DNA of 64,000 bases from Pictodentalium vernedei (lineage: Eukaryota; Mollusca; Scaphopoda; Dentaliida; Dentaliidae), in the NCBI GenBank assembly GCA_031216915.1, contig CM062290.1, positions 384,010,718-384,074,717 of the forward strand, written 5' to 3'. Each line of letters starts with the position of its first letter. The stretch's first letter is position 1. Below are positions 22,152 through 32,415 of the stretch, piece after piece. A program made the translations under genes and the position numbers. A model generated the notes under the pieces. That model was not told where the DNA came from, searched no databases, and saw nothing but the letters and a program-made list of their open reading frames with translations.

Positions 22152-22505
22152 CACGCTATTCCCCCCCCCCCCCCTATGGCACTGCCACTGATGTATATCA
22201 TTTACCAAATAGAACATATACAACAGGAAAATAATCAAATGACATACAATCTACCCCAAATTCATATTAACCCTTCGTCAACTGACTGAGTGCTAGTGAA
22301 GTGTGCTATGTCTCAGTACTGCCAGTAGGACGTAGCATGCTTTAAATAGCTCTCATGTGACATTTATACAGCCTTTTCTAGTAAGATAATAGTGATTTAG
22401 ATTAATTGAAGGGCCTGGAAATAATACCGAAAAACTGAACCGAAACCGAGGTTTTAAAAAAAATAAAACCGAAACCGAACCTGGAAAAAAAACCTCCATG
22501 CCCTA
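20986..22505. mobile_element. hAT-like non-autonomous element inserted in the tandem array
   Basis: 8-bp duplication tagcacac / tagcatac (20978-20985, 22506-22513; one mismatch). Ends tagtgcatggaggtttttcg and inverted cctccatgcccta; next to them ggttcggtttcggtttt and its inverse. Interior holds a motif cluster gggtcgtttcgtacc (about 21605-21655) and a nested hAT-like element at 21823-22190. No transposase frame. Confidence 0.8.
21823..22190. mobile_element. Nested hAT-like element (CAGTGGCGGCGCC ends)
   Basis: Left cagtggcggcgccaggat, right tatggcactgccactg. The flanks atgcatag / atgtatat agree at 6 of 8 positions. The middle has T20-type and G20-type homopolymers (22107-22151) and a C-run. 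Same terminal type as the element at 44055-44484. Confidence 0.65.
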
Positions 22506-23070
22506 TAGCATACCCTGCAGGCTGCATCTCTCACCTGATCTTTTTCGAATTTCTTATGTAGCTTTGGTGTGACGTCTAGATGGGAGCTATCAAATATTTC
22601 TGAATTTTGTTGAAAAACATGGCCACCAGCAGCCATCTTCGATTTAGATATAAATTGTCAACAATTCCATTATCACACCCTATAGGCTGCATCTCTCACC
22701 TGATCTTTTTTGAATCTCATATATAGCTTTGGTGTGATGTCTAGATGGTAGCTATCAAATTGTTCTGAATTTTGTTGAAAAACATGGCTGGCAGTGGCCG
22801 TTTTGGATTTGGCATATAAATTGTCAACAATTCCATTAGCAGACCCTACAGGCTGCATCTCTCACCCGATCTTTTTCAAATTTTACATGTAACTTTGATA
22901 TGATGTCTGGATCCAATTTTCTTCCATTCTGTTGAAAAAGATGGCCGCCACCGGCCATCTTGGATTTGACATATAAATTGTCACCAATTCCATTAGTACA
23001 CCCAACAGGCCCCACCCCTCACCCGATTTTTTCAGATTTCATATGTAGCTTTGGTGTGATGTCTTTTCTG
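22506..23070 (+). repeat. Tandem repeat, right part of the interrupted array
   Basis: Continuation of the 20458-20985 array with three further units (ctgcatctctcacctgatct, tagctttggtgtgatgtcta, aacatggccaccagcagcca). The break falls within an attagcacac word that is complete in neighbouring units. Confidence 0.8.
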
Positions 23071-23439
23071 TAGAAACTTCATTGAATGACTTGGCATCAC
23101 TGGATCTTTCTATTTAGATCAGTCCCTTCTTGAGCAAGTTGAGCTGCAGTGTAATTGACACTTTCATTAATATAAATGTTGGTATGCATGTCAATATCCA
23201 ATGGAGCCAAAATTGCATTCTTTGAGATCTTCTGTTCACCCTCAGCAATCAGCAGTGCCAAGGAAAATGCTGAGGAAACTAAAATGTCCACAGCAAAAAT
23301 ACTGCCGAGGATGGCTTCTTCAGAAAGCCTTGTGGTGGCAGAAATTGCACAACTTCAGGTTACATAAGGAATCAAACCATGTGGTTTTTGCACTACACTG
23401 TATTGCTAATCTTACAATTTTAATTTACAGTACAAGTTG

Positions 23440-23600
23440 CAGTATAACCACTAAAAACTATGTGTTCTGCTTCTTCTATGTTGATAACACTAGAATCTGA
23501 CATCAGTTTCTGGAAAGCTCTTACAGAGCTTTCCAGAAAATGATGTCAGATTCTGGTGTTATCAACATAGCAGTGAAATACTTAGTTTGTGGTTATGCTA
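23440..23600. repeat. Long hairpin (foldback core)
   Basis: Arms ctatgttgataacactagaa / ttctggtgttatcaacatag with inner agctttccagaaa pieces around agctcttacagagct. Nearly complementary over about 60 bases each side. Confidence 0.6.
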
Positions 23601-24339
23601 CATCGTATATTCACTCATACTATACATGTACATATTGAGCAAGACACCTGCTTACTTCCAAGGTTTCTTCTCAGCATTCACATTGTTCATGATATCTGTT
23701 TAAGATTCTGCACAGTGATTGTGATTGTATATACATGTATCTCAAACTACTTTCACATGTTAAAGTTACCTGGAAGTTTTCATGTCACTGCATACTGCAT
23801 ATACATGGCAATTGAGACCTCGCCCTGCCCCCTGATGATTGTTACACAATCGAACAGGCTTCACAGCAATTGACGTACAGTAGAAGAACCAGTTTTCCAC
23901 AGCATTTTTTTGCCAAGGAAACAAGGTTGAATTACCAGGACTGTATATTTATATGTATATATTGGTCTGTGTCCCAGCTTTTAAACACAGTTATCTCAAT
24001 TAATGGAAGATCTGTGAAGATGCAACTGCTTGAATTCAATTTTATATTGCCTGTGTCAAGCAGGAAATCCACCAGGCATTGTGTTTGGTCCAAGCCACAG
24101 AACTGAAAAATCCAAAGTTTTTCTGAAGTTGGTTCTGACGGGAGTTGATCCCTTGTCCACACCTCCCAATTACCTAGCCATAAATGCTCTAACATCACAC
24201 CAACTGAGCTGCCAGCAACCCCAAAAAAGGATGAAATTAACTCCGCCAGTATGTTAGTTCACATTTACAACCCACCCCCAGATTGATATTCGAGAACTGA
24301 CATGTATGTATGTATGCCCATGATAAACTCAAAAGGTGG
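23601..24339. other. Intron 3 segment, no clear feature
   Basis: AT-rich, no recognised repeat or coding region. Confidence 0.3.
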
Positions 24340-25599
24340 TCACATTCTGATCAGACCTGTTAACCTCTGAGAGGGACTGTCAGTGAGATTTTGATGAGCT
24401 CTCAGTGAGATTTGGATGCTTGTCAGTGAGATTTTTGCGTGCGGCCAATTCATCAATATTTTCTTTGTTATGCCTCCCATGGTCCCACCCGAGCACCCCC
24501 CCCCCCCAACCCAAATGCATTATATTTCATTTTAATAATTTATTTTAACCCCCCCCTCCCCCCCACCCGGACACACACACAAATGTGAGTGGATGCCTAT
24601 CTAGCTGAAACATCTTGGGCCGAAACGTCCCAGTACCAAAACATTCAAGAACCAACACAAGCATTCCTTCTTCACTCATGCCATTTATTCATGTAAATTC
24701 TTTGTTCAATCTGTACATTTTTGTTGAGAAAATATTCATGCTTATTATCTTTTGACAGCTTTTATTGTACAATAAAAATTACTCAATTCTAACAATACAT
24801 ATCATTTTGTTTAAAAAAAAAACACTTGTTGTTGCCGGTACAATGAAGTTGTGTATGGTTGTGGTAATTTCGTTTTTGTTTTTTATCAAAAAAAATTTTT
24901 GAACTGTGTTTTGCATTACTCACGTTAGAGAAGGTGCCCTCAGTATTCATAACTCCCATTGTGAAAACAAAATAATCCTGTTGGTTCAAAATGAAGACCA
25001 AATACTCCGCTTGACATGTTCTCAATTTCTTTGTACATAAGTAAGGGGAGGTAACTTGTTTCTTGTGATATCTCCCAACAGATTTTTTTCAGTTTTCAAC
25101 AAACCTTTAATTACATCTTTTTTTACACAAAACGGATGAACCATAACAATAGTATATATAAAAGGTCAGCTGAAGTTAATTATACTTGAGAGATTATGTT
25201 TTTATTTAATTTATATTTTGAGTTTATATAATTTTAATTTCATGTAACCATATATATATGAGAATATATTTGGCATACAATGCATTTGATAAAAACACAA
25301 ATTTTTTTTAATTTGACTGCTCTGGAGCACATAATGTGTCCCCATTGTTGTAAACAATATAGCTCTCCCTTGTTTTGTTATCAAAACAGTCTTTCATGTA
25401 GCATGGATCAAACTGGATATTACAACTCAGGGGTATTAATTCATATTTATTTTTGAGCAGCTATTTTTGCAGGGATCACATCAGGTAATAATAATAATCA
25501 GGTCTTCTTCCTTGCTCCAAAAACCTTGGGACAAAATGTCCAGGTCCAGCATGGCTTTACAAAAATAACGTCTTTAAAAACAGACTATAATACACACAT

Positions 25600-25801
25600 A
25601 TTTTTATACTGTACCAATGACCCAGACTTAGCTGGTGCTAACTCCACAAAAACCAGGGCCAAACACAAATTTTGCCCCCCAATCCCCAAAATTTGCATCC
25701 AAAACAAAAAGAAATCATGTCCTAAAGGACCTCCATAGTACGACTCTACTGCGCATGCGCAGTGACGCAGTCGTCCCGAAATTGGCGCCAAATATCATTC
25801 T
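25600..25801. repeat. DIRS-1 left inverted terminal repeat
   Basis: Starts atttttatactgtaccaatg. Its inner 83 bases (ending aaatatcattct) are an exact reverse complement of the start of the right repeat. It includes the palindrome TGCGCATGCGCA (25750-25761), a textbook NRF1-type site, and is the likely promoter side. Confidence 0.88.
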
Positions 25802-26687
25802 CTGTTTGGCCCTTCATCAGTCAACATCTCACTGATCTTTGTGCTTGTAAATCTCAGTTTAAAGGATGCCAGACACGTAATTTTTGGAGAAAATGTGATT
25901 CTAAGGAGGATAGAAGGAGGAGAGGAAAAAAGAAGTGGCAAAAAATAATCAGGGCCGTACTTAAAAATTTTTGTTGAAATTATGTTAAGTTGCCTATTTT
26001 CGAGGCATGGGCCTCTTGTTGTCATTCTTGCTAATTGTTGCACTGCTTATTCAGTGTTTCCTCTCCCCTAGCCTTCTAAAGTCCCCCCTTGCAATTCTCC
26101 CATGCTTTTGGCATATTTTTGAGAAGTTTCATTTCTAAAATTCCCTGGGAGAGTTGCTTGGTTACAGAATGTTTTCTGTTATTTTCCCCATAGTTACGTT
26201 TTCACCCATGGGTGTATAACGTTTGTGTTCTGCATCTTCCATCTGATGTTCTGCAGATTCTCCCCTGGGAGTCTCTGTTTTGCATCAGATAGAGTGTAAT
26301 TGATGACTGATTCCGGGCCAGTTTTTTCAGTGCCTGGAGTCATGTTTTCTACTGTGTTTACACTGTTTGTTTTCATTGGCAACAGCCTTTTTTGAGGGGG
26401 GCTGTTTGCCTTTGTGGTAGTTTATCTCATTATAAGATACATTTATATTATCCGAAAGTGTCTCATTAATTATTTTTTATAATTTTAAAATTTTTGACCA
26501 CACTTTGCCATCGGATCCATCGGGGCTCAACGTTACTTTTCAGCAACTTGGGCTTCTCTGAAAAAATATTTTTTCAAAATTATTTTGTTTTGCAATTGTT
26601 TTTTCATTTATTAATGGATCATGTTATTATGTATCTTTGTGTCAGGGGTTTTTGCGAGTAACTAGGACTTATTGTTGTTCTTTCACA
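25802..26687 (+). other. DIRS-1 5' untranslated region
   Basis: Non-coding leader between the left repeat and gag; closely matched by 56602-57491 in DIRS-2. Contains gaggcatgggcctcttgttg and atcggatccatcggggctc blocks kept in both copies. Confidence 0.7.
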
Positions 26688-28790
26688 ATGAAGGGACTTT
26701 GTGCAAATTGTAATAGGAAGAAATCTTCCTCTGACTTTCATGATCATTGTATTAATTGTAGTCAGTGTTCTCGCATTAATCCCTGTCCTATATGTGAACA
26801 TTGGGATGAGAAACATTGGAAACGTGTGTCACGATATGTTGTTTCTGGAGAAAGAGCGATGCCGGCTCTTTCTCCACAAGGTCACTCTACTCTCTCAGTT
26901 TCTATTTCAGAGGAACCAGAACAGGGTGATGTTTCCATGTTATCTTCTTCAAGTGTGCGTCCGTCGTCACAAATAAATTCAGAGCTAGCGGCAAAAGTGC
27001 TCATGGAGATTAGACAAATGTCGTCCGCTAGCTCGCCCGGTGTAGCGTCCATTCACCGAATGGTTCGGCAGCCGGGTTCGTCCGATGCGGTCCAAGAGGA
27101 AATTTTGGGTGATGCGAGCACTATAAAAATAATAGATGCACACCCAGTGACGGCGGATAGGGAACGAGAACGGAGGAAGGCTTTTAGTCCGGTTCCTAGC
27201 TTGTCCAGGTCCAGCCGGGCCGCGAGCGAGAGAGGCCCCTCTCTCGTACAACAACATCTGGGACCAGATGTTGTGGTACAAAATGTGTCTTTAGCGGAGC
27301 ATACGTCCGTCGCTCGGGACGCTCTGTTGTATAAGCAGTCCGCAGAGACTGTTAAGGCTTCCTCTTCTCGTCGGCGCACACGACCGCACCTTGGCTGCGT
27401 GACCTCCGATATTTTGCCAGCTTCACCGATGAAGGATTCTTCGGCGACCAGGTCACACCATCCGGCAGCCAGGGATTCGAGACCGATGGACTCCGGACGT
27501 TCGCATAGGAAAAGTATGCGGGAGCCATCTGATGCGGAGCTGCCCTCGGCGAAGCAGCGAAAGACCGCTCCTCCGCAGGTCTCGACGTCGGACATTCTAG
27601 TGCAGATAGCACAGCTTATCGCAGCATCCCAGCAGCCGACAGAAACGGTGTCGGATCGAGAATTATCCGACGGCGCTGGGTCGGTACGCTCCGCTGAAGC
27701 ATCGGGGGCGGACGACCGGGAACATCGGGAGGTCCGTCCGGATGGTGAAAGGGATACGGATGAATTGGAGCTATCCCTTTCGGAACAACATAAAGCTGCC
27801 GTGGACTTCATCCGGCACTTTCTTCCTCAAGTTGTTCCGTCGGGCCAGACTGCTGCGCTTCCGGACAGGAGAATTATAGCGTCATTGGACTCTGAATTTT
27901 TTGAGCGGTTCAGGGACATCGCTCCCGAGTTTCCGTCGCAGTCCAATAATGTTGCAAGAACATTTGAATTATTGAACGACGCTATTTTTAAACTTGCTTC
28001 CAGGACGGGGAAAGCAGGTTTCTTGTCCGCAAATACTCTCAACCTGCCTTTCATTAATGCAAGGAATAAATTCGACACGGCAGGTCAGGGTATACCGAGA
28101 GTTCCTCTGCATATGGACGACGAGGCGGAAGACTTAGAGCTATCATTACCGTCGTCAGCTTCTGTTCCAACCGCAGTGTTGGAAACAGCTATTGCGTCTA
28201 ACAGAGCCAATTTAGATGCCTTATCTTACGCAGATCACCTTACTAAGGCGTTATCACTGCGCCTTCAAGGGGAAGAGTTTCAGGATATACAATCCTCCTT
28301 AAGACTTCTTTCAAGGGCAGTAGCTTATTCCACGTGTAACTCCGCCCTTTCAGTGGCAAATCTGGAGTTGGTTAGACGTGACGCAGCCCTGGCTACATCC
28401 ACACTAGTGGATTCTAAGGTGAAGAACTCTCTTAGAGTCGCTTCGGTCTCAGGAGATCTTCTCTTTGACGGCAAGCTTTCCGCTATTTATGATAATATTA
28501 AAAAGAAAGCTAGTGATTCTCTGTTGTTCAGATCCGCTCCTAAAAGGTCGGATACAGCAGACACGAATAAGGCGGGCACTTCTGGGTCTTATGCGCCCAA
28601 GAGAGGTTCCTATAGAGGTTCCGGTGCGTCCTCTAGCTCTTATTCGAGAGACCGTCAGGATAGCGACTCTCGTTCGGGACGTCCTTCAGGCCGGGACAAT
28701 CGGTCGGACGCCCCGAGGTCGACGAGGCGAGGTGCGGGTCATGGAGTTTTTCTCAAGAGTGGGCGTCGATTACGGACGACCCGTGGGTGA
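26688..28790 (+). CDS. DIRS-1 gag-like protein (ORF1)
   Basis: A 700-residue frame from the ATG at 26688 (the upstream ATG at 26637 is not kept in DIRS-2, so I prefer this one). The N-terminus is cysteine-rich: CANC, then CINCSQC and CPIC within 45 residues, probably zinc-binding. The middle is Ser/Arg-rich and low in complexity; a conserved helical part (about residues 360-620) follows, and the C-terminus has Arg/Gly/Ser-rich stretches suited to nucleic acid binding. Presumed capsid/nucleocapsid role. Because of the approximately 88-bp deletion at about 28742, the natural GRGGRG tail seen in DIRS-2 is replaced by residues from another frame, ending at a TGA that overlaps the RT frame. Confidence 0.85.
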   Translation: MKGLCANCNRKKSSSDFHDHCINCSQCSRINPCPICEHWDEKHWKRVSRYVVSGERAMPALSPQGHSTLSVSISEEPEQGDVSMLSSSSVRPSSQINSELAAKVLMEIRQMSSASSPGVASIHRMVRQPGSSDAVQEEILGDASTIKIIDAHPVTADRERERRKAFSPVPSLSRSSRAASERGPSLVQQHLGPDVVVQNVSLAEHTSVARDALLYKQSAETVKASSSRRRTRPHLGCVTSDILPASPMKDSSATRSHHPAARDSRPMDSGRSHRKSMREPSDAELPSAKQRKTAPPQVSTSDILVQIAQLIAASQQPTETVSDRELSDGAGSVRSAEASGADDREHREVRPDGERDTDELELSLSEQHKAAVDFIRHFLPQVVPSGQTAALPDRRIIASLDSEFFERFRDIAPEFPSQSNNVARTFELLNDAIFKLASRTGKAGFLSANTLNLPFINARNKFDTAGQGIPRVPLHMDDEAEDLELSLPSSASVPTAVLETAIASNRANLDALSYADHLTKALSLRLQGEEFQDIQSSLRLLSRAVAYSTCNSALSVANLELVRRDAALATSTLVDSKVKNSLRVASVSGDLLFDGKLSAIYDNIKKKASDSLLFRSAPKRSDTADTNKAGTSGSYAPKRGSYRGSGASSSSYSRDRQDSDSRSGRPSGRDNRSDAPRSTRRGAGHGVFLKSGRRLRTTRG

Positions 28791-31647
28791 GAGGAGTGAC
28801 TTCGGAAGGTCTAAAGATATCCTTCAAACGAAAGCCTCCATTAACTCGAAGTCCAAAGTGGACTCATCTTCCGTCAAATCCTCAGAAAAGAGATGCTCTG
28901 CTATCAGAGGTGCAGTCTCTTTTAATGAAGAACGTGGTAGAGGTCGTAGAAAACCAGGAATCGCTGGGATTCTACAGCCATCTGTTTCTGGTTCCGAAAC
29001 CAGACGGCTCGTTCCGTCCAGTCATAGATTTGAGCTGGATAAACAAGCTGATCGTCGCTCCGAAGTTTTATATGGAGACGATTCGATCGGTCAGAGCGAG
29101 TATTCGGGTGAACGATTATGCAACGAGCATAGATCTCAAAGATGCGTACTTTCACGTCATGGTACATCCGACATTCCGAAAGTATCTACGCTTCGCAGTC
29201 CTAGGAGTGGTGTATCAGTTCCGGGCCATGTGCTTCGGATTGAATCTAGCACCCTGGGCTTTCACTCGGGTAATGAACTCGGTAATGATCTACTTCCGAG
29301 CTCATTCGTCTGCGGTAACGTCGGCCTACCTGGACGACATTCTTCAGAGGTACGGCAACGAGTTAACGCCTCAGAACGATGTTCAGAATCTTCTTCTATT
29401 GCTCCGACGTCTCGGTTTCATAGTAAACGAGGAGAAGTCGGATCTGGTGCCGTCCAAGTCATTCACTCATCTGGGAATGAGCTTCGAGACGCACAACAAT
29501 CTCGTTCGTCTGCCGTTAACCAGAGCGAAATTAGTCAGTTGTTACGCTCGCTATTGTCTGAATACAGACAAAGTCACGGCGAGAGAATTTATGAGACTGA
29601 TAGGTCTGTGCGGAGCCGCCGCGGATCTCATTCCGATGGGACGGCTACGCACACGGCCTCTTCAAATTTTCCTGACTCAGAATTGGAGTGTGAAAATTCA
29701 TTCGCTCGATGTAGACGTTCTCTTGTCAGATCAAGTGAAACAAGAGATTCAGACTTGGGCAAACATTCAGTGGTTAACTCAAGGAGTTCCGCTGCAGTTG
29801 CCGGATCCGAGTTTTACCATTATGACGGATGCCAGTCAAACAGGTTGGGGTGCATCATTAATCCCAACGGATTCGAGATGCCAGGGTCTTTGGGATCCGC
29901 AATTCCTGTGCAAGCACATAAACATCAAGGAAATGATGTCAATTTGGCTTGCATTACGTCACTGGATGGACATTATTCACGATGCTCATGTCCAAATCCT
30001 ATCCGACAATACGACAGTAGTGGCGTATATTCGGAATCAGGGAGGCACTCATTCAGTTCCGTTGTTCAATCTAACGGAAAGAATCCTTCTGTTTGCGTTG
30101 GAACATCACGTTCTTCTTTCGGTCCGTCACATACCGGGTCGTCTGAATGTGCTAGCAGACTCCCTTTCACGAAAGGGTCGCTTGTTGCCGTCGGAGTGGA
30201 CTCTCAACAAACAAGTATTCAATCAGATTTGCTACCAATGGGAACGGCCAATGATAGACTTATTTGCGACACATCTCAACAATCAGTTGCAGACGTATGT
30301 GTCCCCGTGTCCGGATCCAAGAGCATTTGCAGTAGACGCTCTGTCGATCCCTTGGGACGGAATGATAGGATATGCGTATCCTCCAGCGCCGTTAATTCAA
30401 CAAGTATTGCTAAAGATAAAACAATCTCAATGCAAGATTCTGTTGGTAGCATCTCTGTCGCCACAGAGACCGTGGATAAATCTACTCAGGTGTCTGTTGT
30501 GGGACCTACCGCGGAAGCTTCCTCCACGAGAGGATCTTCTTTCGCAGGGGAAATCGCGCCAACTCCATCACAATCCGCAAGGTCTCAACCTTCACGTTTT
30601 TCCGTTGTGCGGTCCTTCTTGCATGGCAAGCACTTTACAGGACGAGCAGTGGACGCGATTTCTAACTGTAGGAGGACCTCCTCTTCGCTAAACTATGCGG
30701 CTAAGTGGAAGGTTTTCCGTCGTTGGTGTAGGGATCATTCTGTAGATATATTTGATCCCTCTATACCAGACATTGCTAACTTTCTAGTATACTTGTTTGA
30801 CGAAATCAAACTGCAGCCTGTTACTATAAAGGGTTATAGATCTATGTTATCTGATACCTATGCACATCATGATAGTTTACAAATTGGATCTAATGTCTCT
30901 TTATCGAAATTGGTTAGAAACTTTTCGATAAATAGACCCAGAACTCTTAGATTAATTCCTAAGTGGAATTTAGCTTGGGTTCTCCTTAAATTGAAGGAAA
31001 AGCCATTTGAACCTCTTGGGACAGTAGATTTCAAATTCTTATCTTATAAGACAGCTTTTCTCTTAGCTTTCTCTTCTGCCAGAAGAGTCAGTGAGCTTCA
31101 TGCACTATCGGTGGATGATTCTCATTATCGTAGTGTTGGGAACACTATCACCTTCACTACTAATGTGGGTTTTTTAGCTAAGAATCAGGCTCCTAATAAA
31201 TATCCGGAACCTATTGTTATTAAGGCTCTTCCGTCTTCAGACGGGCGTAGGCCTTTACTCTGTCCTGTTAGAGCACTACGTATCTATAAACAGAGATCTC
31301 AGTTCATCAGAAAGGGACGGAAACGTTTCTTTCTGTCTTTGATGCCTAATAGAAAGGACATTTCAGTCCATTCTATTGCTAGATGGATTCAGTTAACTAT
31401 CCGTACTGCGTATGAAGATTTATCTTCTTCTCAGCAGTCTGTGCTTAAGATTTCTGCTCATGAAGTAAGAGCTCTTTCTACTTCCTGGGCTTATGCTAAT
31501 AGTGTTGCTATTACAGATTTAATGAAGGCTGCTTATTGGTCTCAGCCTTCCACATTTACTAATTTTTATCTCAGAAATATTGAGTCCATTTCTGGAGACC
31601 TGCATTGTTTAGGTCCGTTATCTGTTGCTCAGAATGTCGTCCACTAA
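28465..31647 (+). CDS. DIRS-1 tyrosine recombinase frame (ORF3)
   Basis: A single open frame of 1060 codons, the first two thirds of which overlap gag and RT in another frame; recognised similarity begins near 30600. The C-terminal about 340 residues are a tyrosine recombinase: an N-terminal SAM-like part (LNYAAKWKVFRRWCRDH), then SARRVSELHAL with the first Arg, AHEVRAL with the H-x-x-R pair, AAYWS and TFTNFYLR with the nucleophilic Tyr. It replaces an integrase and inserts circular cDNA. The true start is not known; the overlapping part is Ser/Arg-rich and may be untranslated, but extensive RT/YR overlap is usual in DIRS elements. Confidence 0.85.
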   Translation: MTASFPLFMIILKRKLVILCCSDPLLKGRIQQTRIRRALLGLMRPREVPIEVPVRPLALIRETVRIATLVRDVLQAGTIGRTPRGRRGEVRVMEFFSRVGVDYGRPVGERSDFGRSKDILQTKASINSKSKVDSSSVKSSEKRCSAIRGAVSFNEERGRGRRKPGIAGILQPSVSGSETRRLVPSSHRFELDKQADRRSEVLYGDDSIGQSEYSGERLCNEHRSQRCVLSRHGTSDIPKVSTLRSPRSGVSVPGHVLRIESSTLGFHSGNELGNDLLPSSFVCGNVGLPGRHSSEVRQRVNASERCSESSSIAPTSRFHSKRGEVGSGAVQVIHSSGNELRDAQQSRSSAVNQSEISQLLRSLLSEYRQSHGERIYETDRSVRSRRGSHSDGTATHTASSNFPDSELECENSFARCRRSLVRSSETRDSDLGKHSVVNSRSSAAVAGSEFYHYDGCQSNRLGCIINPNGFEMPGSLGSAIPVQAHKHQGNDVNLACITSLDGHYSRCSCPNPIRQYDSSGVYSESGRHSFSSVVQSNGKNPSVCVGTSRSSFGPSHTGSSECASRLPFTKGSLVAVGVDSQQTSIQSDLLPMGTANDRLICDTSQQSVADVCVPVSGSKSICSRRSVDPLGRNDRICVSSSAVNSTSIAKDKTISMQDSVGSISVATETVDKSTQVSVVGPTAEASSTRGSSFAGEIAPTPSQSARSQPSRFSVVRSFLHGKHFTGRAVDAISNCRRTSSSLNYAAKWKVFRRWCRDHSVDIFDPSIPDIANFLVYLFDEIKLQPVTIKGYRSMLSDTYAHHDSLQIGSNVSLSKLVRNFSINRPRTLRLIPKWNLAWVLLKLKEKPFEPLGTVDFKFLSYKTAFLLAFSSARRVSELHALSVDDSHYRSVGNTITFTTNVGFLAKNQAPNKYPEPIVIKALPSSDGRRPLLCPVRALRIYKQRSQFIRKGRKRFFLSLMPNRKDISVHSIARWIQLTIRTAYEDLSSSQQSVLKISAHEVRALSTSWAYANSVAITDLMKAAYWSQPSTFTNFYLRNIESISGDLHCLGPLSVAQNVVH
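28787..30691 (+). CDS. DIRS-1 reverse transcriptase / RNase H (ORF2)
   Basis: Open frame of about 634 codons counted from a GTG at 28787; the frame is also open upstream inside ORF1 and has no good ATG, so expression by frameshift or reinitiation is likely. RT motifs: LVPKPDGSFRPVIDLSWIN (70-86), SIDLKDAYFHV with Asp117, FGLNLAPWAFTRVM (150-163), YLDDIL with Asp183 and Asp184. RNase H: TDASQTGWGA (Asp348), EMMSIWLAL (Glu382), SDNTTVVAYI (Asp407), LADSLSR (Asp458); all four acidic residues are present. A C-terminal IDLFATHLNNQLQ domain typical of DIRS-type RTs follows. It makes cDNA from element RNA. No catalytic residue is missing. Confidence 0.92.
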   Translation: MRGVTSEGLKISFKRKPPLTRSPKWTHLPSNPQKRDALLSEVQSLLMKNVVEVVENQESLGFYSHLFLVPKPDGSFRPVIDLSWINKLIVAPKFYMETIRSVRASIRVNDYATSIDLKDAYFHVMVHPTFRKYLRFAVLGVVYQFRAMCFGLNLAPWAFTRVMNSVMIYFRAHSSAVTSAYLDDILQRYGNELTPQNDVQNLLLLLRRLGFIVNEEKSDLVPSKSFTHLGMSFETHNNLVRLPLTRAKLVSCYARYCLNTDKVTAREFMRLIGLCGAAADLIPMGRLRTRPLQIFLTQNWSVKIHSLDVDVLLSDQVKQEIQTWANIQWLTQGVPLQLPDPSFTIMTDASQTGWGASLIPTDSRCQGLWDPQFLCKHINIKEMMSIWLALRHWMDIIHDAHVQILSDNTTVVAYIRNQGGTHSVPLFNLTERILLFALEHHVLLSVRHIPGRLNVLADSLSRKGRLLPSEWTLNKQVFNQICYQWERPMIDLFATHLNNQLQTYVSPCPDPRAFAVDALSIPWDGMIGYAYPPAPLIQQVLLKIKQSQCKILLVASLSPQRPWINLLRCLLWDLPRKLPPREDLLSQGKSRQLHHNPQGLNLHVFPLCGPSCMASTLQDEQWTRFLTVGGPPLR

Positions 31648-32253
31648 ACAGTTGCAACTATAGTTATGCAGGCTTTCTGTTCCGGCAGTGACTCCGTCCG
31701 GCTGCCCTCTTCGCTCTGGGCTATTTGACCCAGGGCAAGGGGAAGGGGGGGGGGGGGGGGGGGCGGGTGTTCCCTTAGGTCACCTGCTTTATAGTGAAAA
31801 GCAAGGGAATGCCTCCTCCAAGACAGTATTTCTGAGTCGCTTCCGGGATGGTTTTAAAGTGTAATATTAATGTTTAATTTCATTCATGTCTTATTTTTAA
31901 AGTGTAGCTCGGTGTGAAGCATTTGTATATGTCAAGTGTCAAACAGGCTTTAATATACAATACTCAGACACTTTTAAATGATTATAAAGAGTCTCAATTC
32001 TCTGGACTACTTTATTTATTGGCTTGCTTTAAAAATAATTAGTATAAGGGTTATACTGGATGTTAATAGAGAACATGAATGTTATTGTGCTCAATTATTA
32101 AGGGTAGTGTATCTTTCTAATTTAATATTAAATAAGAAAGATACATGTAAAGCCTAATACTCCTTTTCTCCTTAAGGGGTTACCTCTTTATTATATAATT
32201 GAGCTTATTGGATTTTCCTCTATGTCCTAGGCCCTCCAGCCTGTTTACTATTC
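31648..32253. other. DIRS-1 3' region with G20 tract
   Basis: Begins right after the recombinase stop. ctgggctatttgacccaggg forms a small hairpin, followed by a G-run (31744-31763, shorter in DIRS-2). The rest is AT-rich and matched in DIRS-2 at 62503-63106. Confidence 0.6.
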
Positions 32254-32341
32254 AGCTAAGTCTGGGTCATTGGTACAGTATAAAAATGTTAAAAAATTTA
32301 TAGTAATTTATATATTTTTTATACTTACCAATGACCCAGAC
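32254..32341. repeat. DIRS-1 internal complementary region
   Basis: First 34 bases (agctaagtctgggtcattgg...taaaaat) are the reverse complement of the element's left end; the next 54 bases (gttaaaaaatttatag...gacccagac) are the reverse complement of its right end. Junction at 32287/32288. It is therefore the complement of the two ends joined, as needed to template end repair in the DIRS cycle. Confidence 0.9.
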
Positions 32342-32415
32342 GGGGATGGCCCTCCCTGAGTTGGGAACTCTTGCCTCCCCGCTGAGTACATAGCGCTGAC
32401 CAGGCACTGCCAGTA

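Noticed and set aside
22059-22289. Open frames across T- and G-homopolymers
   Set aside because: Poly-Phe/poly-Gly translation of homopolymer runs within a hAT-like element; not coding.
23440-23600. Hairpins as microRNA precursors
   Set aside because: Arms are near-perfect and often far longer than miRNA stems, typical of foldback MITEs; no small-RNA evidence.
27053-27811. 252-codon open frame on the minus strand
   Set aside because: It is the antisense shadow of the GC-richer DIRS-1 gag frame; no motif and no matching intact frame of equal length in DIRS-2.
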